From CAZMGV01 sp964621525 [NCBI: uncultured bacterium] (GTDB lineage Bacteria; JAGRBM01), in assembly GCA_964621525.1 (NCBI GenBank), contig CAZUMS010000037.1:1-34379 (forward strand): DNA of 34,379 bases, given 5' to 3'. Positions 1 through 7,541 of this stretch are shown here, in pieces. How positions within the stretch are numbered: the first letter of the stretch is position 1; every line of letters starts with the position of its first letter. The notes beneath the pieces were generated by a model. The model saw nothing but the letters and a program-made list of their open reading frames with translations, had not been told where the DNA came from and did no database searches. The translations under genes were made by a program, and so were the position numbers.

Positions 1-87
1 TGGGGTTTGGCAGTTTTCGTTGGGGCAACCACCACAGATAAACCGTAAGTGAAATTGAGGGCCAATCTTTTCAATGGGTTATGCCGA

Positions 88-111
88 GGGTGGTGAGGGT
101 GGGTGGTGGGG
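88..111 (+). other. Potential G-quadruplex motif
   Basis: Four G-runs (88-90, 97-99, 101-103, 108-111) are separated by loops of 6, 1 and 4 nt, which fits the canonical G3+N1-7 rule. It lies in the long leader region upstream of the structural operon, on the coding strand. The function is unknown. Confidence 0.5.
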
Positions 112-271
112 TCATGCTGAGAGAGCCCTATATACACCCCAGGACGATTCCTCCTGTGGTTCTAACCTGATCGACTATTCGGGCTGGTGTTCTCGGCCCA
201 CGCCTTGGTGTTCAGAATAATTCGCGGGCAATTTCCCACGCTTCACCGCTTGGCGGCGTCACATTCAGCAG

Positions 272-302
272 TGTGATCACATTTTTCCACTAAAACGTGG
301 AA
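272..302. promoter_or_regulatory. Paired palindromes upstream of the XRE gene (putative operators)
   Basis: TGTGATCACA (272-281) is a perfect 10-bp palindrome. TTCCAC-N6-GTGGAA (285-290/297-302) follows 3 nt later. Both lie 17-47 nt before the start codon at 319. Such sites next to a Cro/C1-type gene usually bind the gene's own product. No clear -35/-10 pair could be assigned, so the promoter itself is unresolved. The second palindrome could also be an RNA hairpin in the leader. Confidence 0.45.
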
Positions 303-318
303 CCCCATTCCCTGCATC

Positions 319-552
319 ATGGCGGTTGTGAAGCGAGCGACGTTCGCAGATCTTCGTGGCGCCCTTTCGCAAAAGGAAGTTGCCACAAAGACCGGCCTGA
401 GCCGGGAGCTTATCAGCCGAATCGAGCACGGCCGGGTGAACCCTACCGCCGACGAGCTGGAGCGGATCTCGAAAGTCCTGAACGCCTCCGTTGAAACCGT
501 GGTGGGTGCGCTCATCAGCCAGGAGCCTCTGTGGACTCGGAAGACGGCGTGA
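319..552 (+). CDS. XRE (Cro/C1-type) HTH regulator
   Basis: This small 77-residue protein is almost entirely one helix-turn-helix domain of the XRE family. LSQKEVATKTGLSRELIS (about residues 16-33) is the HTH core, followed by the family-typical IEHGRVNPTADELERISKVL. It would act as a DNA-binding regulator in the cytoplasm. It opens the rightward structural operon and overlaps the next gene by 22 nt. Two palindromes directly upstream suggest autoregulation or a late-gene switch. No Shine-Dalgarno site precedes the ATG. The family is clear; the role (repressor or activator of the virion block) is inferred from position only. Confidence 0.85.
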   Translation: MAVVKRATFADLRGALSQKEVATKTGLSRELISRIEHGRVNPTADELERISKVLNASVETVVGALISQEPLWTRKTA

Positions 553-1829
553 AGACAGCCTCCGGCGATCTGGCCATGGCGGCCGGTGCCCGGTCAGCGG
601 GTCTTCGCTCCATTCCATCGTTTCCAGCCCGCAATAGCCCGGCGGGCAATCGCAACGACGATGAAACCATTGCTGATCTTCTGGACAGCCTGAACATCGA
701 CGACGCCCAGACCGTCAAGGTCGCTGTGATGCGGCAGTCCCCTTCGGGGCGGTATGTCTCGCTACCGGCCATCGAAATCACTCCCGACATGAGGGAAGAG
801 GGGCTACAACTCGACCAGCTCATCGGCCATCAGTTCCGGAAGGCCGGGCAGTACAAGTGGCGGCTTCTGGTCAGCGGCAAATACCGTAAGGGCGGCAGCT
901 TTCTGATCGGACAGGAGTTCGAGGAAGCAGACGCCCCGCTCGATGACGAAGCTTTCGCAGAGACGAGGCATCATAACCCTCCGCCTGCCGCCGCCATGCC
1001 AGTTCAGGATCTGGCCGCGGCCATTGCGACAGCAGTCACCACTGCTATCGCCCCCCTGATTCAGGCCGCGGCGAAACCTCCTGCTCCGGGGCTCGATCTC
1101 GGGAATCTCATCAGGGAGATCAAGGATTCCGCCAACGCCCAGGTTCAGCTCGTTCAATCCACCATGCAGAGCCAGCAGGCACTGATGATGAAGCTCATCG
1201 AGGGGAAGGCTACTGCACCGGCCCAGCCGGTAAGTCCTCCCAGCCTGGCGCAGCAGCTTACCGACCTGGCTGACGCTTCCGATGCTCTCGACCGCATTCG
1301 CGGGCGGTCCGGTAGCGATCTCGATCCCGGGGACGACGACGATGACGACATCGAGGACGATGATGACAGAGGTGCGCTGTTTGATCCGCCCGCCCGGGAA
1401 ACGACTCTGACGGAAAGGGTCATTGAGAAAGGTTCCGCTGCTGTCGAGCGTGCGCTCGATACCTTGCTGGAGCAGGGCGAACAGAAGCTCGCGAAGGGCC
1501 TGTCGGAACCCTCGCCGTCACCGGCGGTGCCGGGCGCTGGCCAGATTGCATCCTCCGCAGCTTCCATCTCCCTGATCGACCAGGCCGAAGAGCTGATCAG
1601 CACTTTCGAGCAGCTCGCGGAACATAATGTTCCGTACGCCCACATTCGCGCGAACATCATCGCCCGTCTCTCTCCCGAACAGCAGAAGCAGCTTCAGGCG
1701 TTACAGCCCGACTTCCTCTCGGCGGCGCTTGAGACGTCCGGACGGTCAGACCTCGCCAAGCGCGTCCAGAATCCGAAGCTGAAAAAATATCTTGAGAAAA
1801 TCCAGACCGAGATGAGGGCAGGGGCATGA
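531..1829 (+). CDS. Hypothetical protein, putative virion/scaffold protein with acidic tract
   Basis: This 432-residue protein is not recognised. The GTG start is chosen because AGGAG (521-525) lies 5 nt upstream; it overlaps the regulator gene. Residues about 40-125 form a compact, mixed alpha/beta-looking N-terminal part. Then come alanine-rich, probably helical stretches with Gln-rich segments (SMQSQQALMMKL region) and a Pro-rich linker. An almost pure Asp/Glu tract around residues 265-282 is encoded by GAC/GAT repeats at about 1330-1370, prone to slippage. A helical C-terminus follows. No ATPase motifs are present. It ends in a 4-nt ATGA overlap with the transglutaminase-like gene, so the two are translationally coupled. 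A scaffold, genome-binding or minor virion role is possible but only inferred from position. Confidence 0.7.
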   Translation: MDSEDGVKTASGDLAMAAGARSAGLRSIPSFPARNSPAGNRNDDETIADLLDSLNIDDAQTVKVAVMRQSPSGRYVSLPAIEITPDMREEGLQLDQLIGHQFRKAGQYKWRLLVSGKYRKGGSFLIGQEFEEADAPLDDEAFAETRHHNPPPAAAMPVQDLAAAIATAVTTAIAPLIQAAAKPPAPGLDLGNLIREIKDSANAQVQLVQSTMQSQQALMMKLIEGKATAPAQPVSPPSLAQQLTDLADASDALDRIRGRSGSDLDPGDDDDDDIEDDDDRGALFDPPARETTLTERVIEKGSAAVERALDTLLEQGEQKLAKGLSEPSPSPAVPGAGQIASSAASISLIDQAEELISTFEQLAEHNVPYAHIRANIIARLSPEQQKQLQALQPDFLSAALETSGRSDLAKRVQNPKLKKYLEKIQTEMRAGA

Positions 1830-3094
1830 TGCCGGCCGTGCCCATTTCGACCAGTCCGTTTACCGGTCCGAAAGGCTACGGCGGTATCCTGGCGACGCTC
1901 GAAACGATGGCGAAGATCATCACGACGATCAGCCGCCATCCCCGGTTCAGACTGTTCACCCAAGAGATCGTCCGAAACGCGAAAGCGCCGGAATACGATC
2001 ATGAAGCCGAGGTGCGCTCGCTCTGGTCGTGGGTGCGTCGCAACATCCGCTACATTCGTGATCCGCATAGTTTCGAGTGGCTTCAGTCGCCGGTCGTTAC
2101 GGTTCTGTGGCGAAGCGGCGACTGCGACTGCCAGACCATTCTGCTGTCTTCCATGCTGATGTCGATTGGGTATCCGGTTCGACTCGTTATCGTCGGTAAC
2201 AAGGCCCCCGAAGGCAAGCCCCCCAAATTCCATCACGTTTATCTCTCGGCGCAGTTTCGCCGGAATGGCGAGCTGGCGTGGACCGATCTCGATCCAACGG
2301 TCGATATCGGATTCGGGCTGCCGCGCCTGCATTCACAACGCAAGACGTTCGATATCGGTCCTGACGGAACGATTAAGGAAGTCCAGACCGAAACGAAGGA
2401 GCAATCCACCATGTATGGCCTCTCAGAATTTTTCGGTGATGTCGTGCGCTCGGATGAGGGCCGAAAGGTGACGTTTACGGTCGAGGATCTCGAGCAGGGC
2501 CGGAAGCAGGTGTTCGAGATGCCGTGGAACATCCACAACCTCCGGTTCGTCTCCGAGGATGACGCCCAGCGGTGGATTCGGGATCTCCGGGCGAAGGGCG
2601 TACCGGATGAAGATATTGCAGGTGCCCTCAAATCCCTGGCTTCCGTCCTCGCCCTGCCGTCGCTCGCCGCCGAAGCAGCACTTCCGGCCGACGAGGCCGC
2701 CCAGCTCGGCGCCTTTGAGGCGCTCGACGACTTCAACGGCCTCAATGGCTTCTGGAAGAAACTCGGCAAGGCCGTGAAGAAGGTGGCCTTGCCGGTCGCC
2801 GGCGTCGTTGCTGCCCCCTTCACGGGAGGTCTCAGTCTCACGGCCACCGCAGGAGGCGTGGGCAAAGCGCTGACGGGGGCGGTCGGAGCGATGAAGGGCA
2901 AGAAAGGCGCGAAGGCTGCCTCTGCCCGCGCTCCACGGCCCAAGAAAAAAATATCAGTCGATGTCAGCAAAGGCCCGGCGGCCGAAGTCCCCGAGGTCAA
3001 GGCATCCGGGGCAAAGAACTACCTCCTGATGGGAGGCGGAATCGCGGCCGCCGGTGGCGCTGCCTACATGCTCAGCAAAAACAACGCGGCCTGA
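1826..3094 (+). CDS. Transglutaminase-like (papain-fold) protein with C-terminal membrane segment
   Basis: This 422-residue protein carries a transglutaminase-like core in its N-terminal half. SGDCDCQT places the likely nucleophile at Cys100 (or Cys102), KFHHVYL holds the His (136/137), and WTDLDPT the Asp (154/156); order and spacing fit the Cys-His-Asp triad. After about residue 170 it becomes a helical region, then a Lys-rich, Ala/Gly-rich tail. A hydrophobic segment near the end (LLMGGGIAAAGGAAYML) could anchor it in a membrane. In this family the fold can cross-link proteins or act as a protease or peptidase. In a virion block it could cross-link, mature or help penetrate, which is inference. 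The ATG is in a 4-nt overlap with the previous gene. Activity and the exact nucleophile are not proven. Confidence 0.8.
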   Translation: MMPAVPISTSPFTGPKGYGGILATLETMAKIITTISRHPRFRLFTQEIVRNAKAPEYDHEAEVRSLWSWVRRNIRYIRDPHSFEWLQSPVVTVLWRSGDCDCQTILLSSMLMSIGYPVRLVIVGNKAPEGKPPKFHHVYLSAQFRRNGELAWTDLDPTVDIGFGLPRLHSQRKTFDIGPDGTIKEVQTETKEQSTMYGLSEFFGDVVRSDEGRKVTFTVEDLEQGRKQVFEMPWNIHNLRFVSEDDAQRWIRDLRAKGVPDEDIAGALKSLASVLALPSLAAEAALPADEAAQLGAFEALDDFNGLNGFWKKLGKAVKKVALPVAGVVAAPFTGGLSLTATAGGVGKALTGAVGAMKGKKGAKAASARAPRPKKKISVDVSKGPAAEVPEVKASGAKNYLLMGGGIAAAGGAAYMLSKNNAA

Positions 3095-3126
3095 AACCCG
3101 GCAAGAGACGAAAGGAATCCCTCACC

Positions 3127-3369
3127 ATGATGACTCTCAGAAAATCCGAGATGGACCTGATCTCCCTGCTGCTCCTGGCAGTGCTCTTCTGCGCTGCGCT
3201 GGGACTGGGCGTGTCGGGGTGTGCCGCGGCCCGTGAGTTCGACGAAACGCACGATCGACAGTGCCTCGCCGGGTGCGCCGTGAACTGCGCCGCCAACTGC
3301 GAAGCGCTTTGCCGGAAATCGCCCACGGAACCGCCGACGGCTCCAACACCCGACCCGTCGTCACCCTGA
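3127..3369 (+). CDS. Small lipoprotein with Cys-x3-Cys ladder
   Basis: This 80-residue protein has a type II signal peptide: a charged N-terminus, a hydrophobic stretch (about residues 11-28) and the lipobox VSGC with Cys32. The mature part contains five cysteines spaced exactly four residues apart (46, 50, 54, 58, 62), which would line one face of a helix, and ends in a Pro/Thr-rich tail (PTEPPTAPTPDPSSP). A ribosome site (AAAGGA) precedes the ATG. The small size and Pro-rich tail recall outer-membrane spanin lipoproteins of phage lysis systems, but the position inside the virion block and the Cys ladder are not typical. It is more safely called a lipoprotein of unknown role. Confidence 0.7.
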   Translation: MMTLRKSEMDLISLLLLAVLFCAALGLGVSGCAAAREFDETHDRQCLAGCAVNCAANCEALCRKSPTEPPTAPTPDPSSP

Positions 3370-3417
3370 AGGCATCTCCCGCCGAACGCCACGTAACCTT
3401 CAACGGAGCGAATACCG

Positions 3418-4293
3418 ATGATCAACGTCACCATCCCGACCCGTGGAACTGTGAATTGCCCGTTTCCCGTCGATCAGCTTGACGCGGTGAACGCGGCAGA
3501 CGTCGAATCATGGGTGAATGGCCCGCTCGGCGATCTCGAACCGTCAGAGCTGGCTGTTGTGGCGGAGGCGATCAAGGGGACGGAGATTCGCGCTCATCAG
3601 CTCGGGATGCTCGGAAAACCGTCTGCCCGCCGTCCTTCGACGGTTGTCCGGCAGATTCGCCGCCTTGCCACGGAGCGGCGCAAACTCAATCAGGCCAAGA
3701 AAGACCTGGCACAGGCCCAGGCGGCTCAAGCCGCTGCCCCGGTTGTGCCGCCGCCACCCACCGAAGAGGCGGTTTTGCCGGCTGCTCCCGTCCTGCCGCC
3801 CGTGCCCGTGAACATTATTCTTCCTGGTGCCCAGCCGGTTCCGGTTTCAGCACAGACCCCCATCCCTGCTCTTGGGCCTTCGCTCGCGCCGGTATATCCG
3901 TCCGATCCTTCTGTGTCAGCCGTGCCGATCCTGCCGCCGTCTTCGGCAGCCATGCCCCCGGTCGCGCCGTCCGTTCAGCCGATATTCCCGACGGCGGCCG
4001 TCCCGGTCACAGCGCCCGGAATCGCTCCGGGTCTTTCGCCTGCACCGGGGTACAGCAGTTTCCCGTCGGCGGCATTCAACCCCTTCTATGACGAATACAT
4101 GGAAGAGGATGCGAGCGAGGATCTCGACCAGGCGGAGTATCTGGGGCTTCTCTCGGAAGCCGGGCCGACGCCCGTTTCGGTGGCCGTCACCCCGCCGGTC
4201 CAGCTTCCGGCCGCAGTCAAGATCGGCGGTCTCGGACTGCTCGCCTATGCGCTCTACCGGGGTGTGAAGGAGTACAAGGCCCGCGCGGCCTGA
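3418..4293 (+). CDS. Proline-rich protein with C-terminal membrane anchor, putative virion protein
   Basis: This 291-residue protein has three parts. The folded or helical N-terminal region (1-105) includes a charged stretch rich in Arg, Lys and Gln. A long Pro/Ala/Val-rich central region (about 106-225) is probably extended. The acidic C-terminal part leads to a hydrophobic segment (IGGLGLLAYALYRGV, about 268-283) with a basic end. The layout, an extended arm tethered to a membrane, suits a spike, vertex or membrane-connecting protein of a membrane-containing virion. No family is recognised. GGAG upstream supports the ATG. Confidence 0.7.
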   Translation: MINVTIPTRGTVNCPFPVDQLDAVNAADVESWVNGPLGDLEPSELAVVAEAIKGTEIRAHQLGMLGKPSARRPSTVVRQIRRLATERRKLNQAKKDLAQAQAAQAAAPVVPPPPTEEAVLPAAPVLPPVPVNIILPGAQPVPVSAQTPIPALGPSLAPVYPSDPSVSAVPILPPSSAAMPPVAPSVQPIFPTAAVPVTAPGIAPGLSPAPGYSSFPSAAFNPFYDEYMEEDASEDLDQAEYLGLLSEAGPTPVSVAVTPPVQLPAAVKIGGLGLLAYALYRGVKEYKARAA

Positions 4294-4301
4294 ATCACTG
4301 C

Positions 4302-4988
4302 ATGTCGCTCGCACTGGTAACATCGGCATTCGGCCGTCTGGCTGACGTGCATGGAAAGGTGGTTCAGCTCCGGCAGAATCATGAAATCCTTGCACGACAG
4401 ACGCGGCGGACGGCTGACTTCCAGAAGCGCAACCCCGTGATCCGGTTCGACTGGCTGGAATTTGCCAAAGCGGTCCGAACGCTCGAAACGAAGCTGACCG
4501 ATGTAGTCGAATCGGAAGCCCGCCTACGGGAAAAGGTGAAGTCCTGGAGCGACAAGAATTTTGCGACCGGCAGCGGGTCTCTCCCTCGAATCGACCTTGA
4601 GGCCATCGGCGTGACAAACGTGGCCGGTCTGAGCACCGCCGGCATGGGCATACCTATCGATCCTTTAATGCGTCTGGGTGACGGCTCACTGACGGATCTC
4701 GCAACCGAATTCCTTGCCCTGAACCAGAAGGCGGCTGATGCGCTGGCCGGCATCAAGGGGATCGAAAAGGCCCACGTCGAAACGCTGATGCGCGCCCGTG
4801 AGGTTCTCCGTCAGAAGGGGCTTTCGGAGGTGGTGAAAGACCTCGATGGCGTGATTGCACAGAATACCGCCGACGGAACGCGGATCGCGGGAGATCCGTC
4901 GGTCTGGATTCTGGGCGTTCTCGGACTCTGGGCCGCCTGGAAGATATGGGGATGGTTCCGTTCGCGGCGGGAGGTGGCTCATGCGTAA
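4302..4988 (+). CDS. Helical protein with C-terminal transmembrane segment
   Basis: This 228-residue protein is mostly alpha-helical with several coiled-coil-like stretches (VHGKVVQLRQNHEIL, RTLETKLTDVVESEARL). It ends in a Trp-rich single membrane span (WILGVLGLWAAWKIWGWF, about 203-220) followed by basic residues. It contains one QKRNP motif near residue 45, of the type that recurs in neighbouring proteins. The next gene begins inside its last codons (8-nt overlap), so translation is coupled. It is not recognised; a membrane-associated virion protein is inferred from context. Confidence 0.7.
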   Translation: MSLALVTSAFGRLADVHGKVVQLRQNHEILARQTRRTADFQKRNPVIRFDWLEFAKAVRTLETKLTDVVESEARLREKVKSWSDKNFATGSGSLPRIDLEAIGVTNVAGLSTAGMGIPIDPLMRLGDGSLTDLATEFLALNQKAADALAGIKGIEKAHVETLMRAREVLRQKGLSEVVKDLDGVIAQNTADGTRIAGDPSVWILGVLGLWAAWKIWGWFRSRREVAHA

Positions 4989-5577
4989 GCCCCGCCCGTA
5001 CCCGATCATCAAAGAATCGATTCGCATCAATCCGAAGCCGCGTCGAGCTGATCAGGTTTGTTCTTGCCGCAAAGGCAAGCCGAAAAAGGATCGACGGAAT
5101 CCAGACCGGCCCAAAGCACTTGAAGTCTCCATGCTGGGCACTCTGCGTGAAATCTACTTCAAGGCCGTTTCCGGCGAAATGCGCCGGTACTCGGTCCCGG
5201 CCCGCGTCCTGATTCTGGTCTGCCAGACGGCCTCAAAGCGCCTGTGTTTCGTGTACGGACCGAAGGAATCCGGAAGGGATCCCCTTTCGTTCGCAAGAGT
5301 TCATATCGAGAACTACCGGGAGTTTAACGGTTTCGACGTTCAGCAGGCACTGAAAGGGCAGATACCGCTGAAGCACCAGCGCTCGCTTCCCGTCGGGGTG
5401 ATGACGGATATCGTCTATCACTCCGCGAAATGCATTGATCCCGTGTCGTGCTCATCGCCAGGCGACTACCGGCACAAGTTCAAGAGCCCATACCCAACCC
5501 TTTATCTCAACCCGAACAAACAGCTCGTCGTCGAAGGTGGCGGATACCACATCGAGCGGCGGGGAATCGTCAACTGA
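4981..5577 (+). CDS. Hypothetical basic protein, putative virion protein
   Basis: This 198-residue protein begins with a basic, Pro-rich arm (residues 1-42) with a short CSC pair and a DRRNP motif. It then turns into a soluble mixed alpha/beta domain. The ATG at 4981 overlaps the end of the upstream gene and is preceded by a GGGAGG-type site. The basic N-terminus followed by a globular domain would suit nucleic-acid contact inside a particle. No known family is recognised, and confidence concerns the coding call rather than a function. Confidence 0.65.
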   Translation: MRKPRPYPIIKESIRINPKPRRADQVCSCRKGKPKKDRRNPDRPKALEVSMLGTLREIYFKAVSGEMRRYSVPARVLILVCQTASKRLCFVYGPKESGRDPLSFARVHIENYREFNGFDVQQALKGQIPLKHQRSLPVGVMTDIVYHSAKCIDPVSCSSPGDYRHKFKSPYPTLYLNPNKQLVVEGGGYHIERRGIVN

Positions 5578-5593
5578 CAAGGAGTATCGCCCC

Positions 5594-6577
5594 ATGAAAC
5601 GCAAGAAGAATCGCCGCAACCCCGTCGGAGCTCTCGGAGTGGCCGTAGTAAACCCGACCCCTGCGAAAAGGGTGAAGCGCCGCAAGGCGCGCCGGAACCC
5701 GCAGTTCAGCGTCAACAGGAACGGCAAGCGGATCACGGTTGCCGCCCGTCGGGACGTGTCGATCGTTCGCCGCGAAGTCGGCCGCCGGAGTTCCGCCCCG
5801 GCCCGCCGTCCGGCATCCCCGGCACCGTCCGCGGTGCAGGTCCGGCGCCCGGGAAAGACGCCGACGCGTCGTGCTGGCGCAGGTATCATGCCGCCGTTCA
5901 CCCCGCCTTCTGCACAGCCCCGGCAGAACCCGCTTTTCGGGAATCCGGCCGTGGAGACCGGTGTGGCCCTGGTCGTGGGCATCGGTGCGCTCCTCGGCAT
6001 GGGATACCTCCTGCCCTGGATGAAGACGAAAGCGCTGGGCGTGTTCAAGCAGTCGGCGACCGGCCCTGACGGCAAGCCGACCATGACGTCCAATCTGCTC
6101 GGAGCGGTTGTCGCCGGAGGCGCGGCAATTCTTGCTCACTACGCCATCAAGGATGATCGCCGCCGCACGGCTATCCAGCTCGGCGTTCTGGTTCCGGGAA
6201 TCATTCCCCTGGCGAAGACCGCCCTCGATGCCGTGAAACCGGGAGCGTCGGCCAATTTCCTCGGCGATCCGACACCGGCCGACGCGCCGTTGAAGTTCGA
6301 CTTTTCCATCGGCCGGGAGCTGAACGGTTCTCTCGGTCAGGAGATTACCGACCTGAACAACAACCCGGCGCTGGATGACGCCCTGTCGTCTGCCGCCGCC
6401 ACTTCGCCGGCCCTGGCTGCCCCGGAGGATGATGATTTCACCCAGCCGATCCTTCGCGGACCCGGCGGTGAAAGCGACATGGACCAGCCGATCCTTCGCG
6501 GATTCGACGGCGAAAGCGACATGGATCAGCCGATCCTTCGTGGACTCGACGACGACCAGCCTCTGCTCGTCAACTGA
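5594..6577 (+). CDS. Basic, two-span membrane protein with C-terminal tandem repeats
   Basis: This 327-residue protein has a strongly basic N-terminal arm (KRKKNRRNP, KRRKARRNP; residues 1-105). Membrane segments follow around 118-136 (ALVVGIGALLGMGYLLPWM) and 158-175 (LLGAVVAGGAAILAHYAI), with a third hydrophobic stretch near 190-215. The acidic tail is built from 14-residue repeats containing QPILRG. AAGGAG lies 9 nt before the ATG. The layout suggests a virion-membrane protein whose basic arm meets the packaged genome while the acidic repeats face a partner. That role is inferred; the family is not recognised. Confidence 0.7.
   Translation: MKRKKNRRNPVGALGVAVVNPTPAKRVKRRKARRNPQFSVNRNGKRITVAARRDVSIVRREVGRRSSAPARRPASPAPSAVQVRRPGKTPTRRAGAGIMPPFTPPSAQPRQNPLFGNPAVETGVALVVGIGALLGMGYLLPWMKTKALGVFKQSATGPDGKPTMTSNLLGAVVAGGAAILAHYAIKDDRRRTAIQLGVLVPGIIPLAKTALDAVKPGASANFLGDPTPADAPLKFDFSIGRELNGSLGQEITDLNNNPALDDALSSAAATSPALAAPEDDDFTQPILRGPGGESDMDQPILRGFDGESDMDQPILRGLDDDQPLLVN
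6443..6577 (+). repeat. 42-bp in-frame tandem repeats
   Basis: The 18-base unit encoding QPILRG starts at 6443, 6485 and 6527, an exact 42-bp (14-codon) period. A degenerate fourth copy (QPLL) precedes the stop. The first two 18-mers are identical and the third differs by one base, so expansion is recent or maintained. Confidence 0.9.
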
Positions 6578-6666
6578 CCGGGAAAGACCGAAACCCTATC
6601 CATTAACCCCTCACCCAAGCCTACCACTGCGAAAAAGACGCAGGGAAGTAGAAAGGTAATCAGACC

Positions 6667-7425
6667 ATGACACTCAGCGAACTTCATGCCCTTTACGGCG
6701 ACGACGCAATGCCCGACATCGAGGCCGAGCTTCAGGGACTCGATGCCCCCGCCCAGCAGCGGAAGGCGAAACGCCTCAAGAAGCTGGCCGTGGCCGCCCA
6801 GTCGCGCATCCGCCGGAACACTGCCTGGCAGATGATCGAGAAGTGGGCGACGAAGCAGGGCTTCAGCCTTGCCCGCCTCCGCGTCGAACGGGCGCGTTTC
6901 TTCCACAAGCAGATCGTTCCGATCGGGGCGTCCGTTCCGTCCCGCCTGGCGTTCTTTGGCGAAGGAACGCAGCCGAGCGATGCGCTGTCGAACATGCCGA
7001 CGTGGGGCGAGTTCCCCGCCGGGACGCTGGTCCTCCTGATGGGCCTTCCGATGCTCGACGTCGCGGTCCACACCATCGCCGCCATCGACAGGTCGCAGAT
7101 CACCTACCTGCCGATCGTGGACAAGTTCATGTCCGCCGGCCGCTACCGTCACAAGATCGATCAGAGCGAGACGATTCCGGTTCCTCTCGCGGCCCTGCCC
7201 TCGGGCGGCGGTGCGTTCGTGACGAACATTCGTCACGAATCGAACGGTATCCCGTCGGCCGAGAACCGTCTCGTGTACGACACGCCGGTGGTGATCGACG
7301 GTGCCAGGAAGTTCCTGAGCGAGATCCTCATCGATAACGGGGCGAGCGGACTCGGCACCTCCGCCGGTGTTGAGCTGCGCGTCACGCTGTCGCTCGACGT
7401 GTACTACGCGCGTCAGGCCGGCTGA
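6667..7425 (+). CDS. Candidate major capsid protein
   Basis: This 252-residue protein has a helical, basic N-terminal arm (1-75) and a long beta-rich remainder, with strand-like alternation such as GTLVLLMGLPMLDVAV and a final strand GVELRVTLSLDVYYA. Its size, its basic arm, its own intergenic leader and the two strong hairpins just after its stop (7439-7515) make it the best candidate for the most highly expressed virion protein. Hairpins after capsid genes often set off their expression from downstream genes. No tail-phage (HK97-type) features are seen; a jelly-roll capsid is plausible. The call rests on context and composition; no homologue is recognised. Confidence 0.5.
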   Translation: MTLSELHALYGDDAMPDIEAELQGLDAPAQQRKAKRLKKLAVAAQSRIRRNTAWQMIEKWATKQGFSLARLRVERARFFHKQIVPIGASVPSRLAFFGEGTQPSDALSNMPTWGEFPAGTLVLLMGLPMLDVAVHTIAAIDRSQITYLPIVDKFMSAGRYRHKIDQSETIPVPLAALPSGGGAFVTNIRHESNGIPSAENRLVYDTPVVIDGARKFLSEILIDNGASGLGTSAGVELRVTLSLDVYYARQAG

Positions 7426-7438
7426 TCCGTCCTCTTCG

Positions 7439-7456
7439 GGCGGTTCCGGAACCGCC
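7439..7456 (+). terminator. Perfect 18-nt palindrome after the candidate capsid gene
   Basis: A GGCGGTTCC/GGAACCGCC palindrome starts 13 nt after the stop codon. It has no U-tract, so it is more likely an mRNA-stabilising or attenuating hairpin than a full intrinsic terminator. Confidence 0.45.
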
Positions 7457-7471
7457 TTCGTCCTCACCTGC

Positions 7472-7515
7472 GTCCCCTGGGTGGCTGGAAAGAGCCGCCT
7501 GTCCACCCAGGGGAC
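7472..7515 (+). terminator. 13-bp stem hairpin between capsid-block genes
   Basis: GTCCCCTGGGTGG (7472-7484) pairs perfectly with CCACCCAGGGGAC (7503-7515) around an 18-nt loop. No run of Ts follows, so partial termination or mRNA processing/stability is more likely than complete stop. Confidence 0.5.
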
Positions 7516-7541
7516 ACCTCCCGTGAAATGGAGAATCGAAC

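Larger units (their letters stand above)
1..318. other. Non-coding left region before the structural operon
   Basis: No credible gene was found in these 318 bases. They hold a G-rich run able to form a quadruplex (88-111), an AT-rich TATATA at 129-134 without a convincing -35 partner, and two palindromes (272-281 and 285-302) just before the first regulator gene. No copy of the tRNA-Asp 3' half found at the right edge is visible here, so the left attachment site is probably outside the window or the window begins just inside it. Confidence 0.6.

Noticed and set aside
129-134. TATATA as a -10 promoter box for the structural operon
   Set aside because: No TTGACA-like hexamer at 15-19 nt upstream, and the start codon would be about 180 nt away.
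3127-3369. Outer-membrane spanin
   Set aside because: A lipobox and Pro-rich tail are present, but no inner-membrane partner overlaps it and it lies far from the lysis enzymes, so the call was left open.
6443-6577. Regular repeats as a CRISPR array
   Set aside because: The repeats are in frame inside a coding gene, the spacers are near-identical, and no cas genes are present.
6526-7506. Leftward open frame of about 326 codons opposite the candidate capsid gene
   Set aside because: It is an antisense shadow: it crosses the stop and start of two genes with good ribosome sites and gives a low-complexity Arg/Gly/Asp-rich product.
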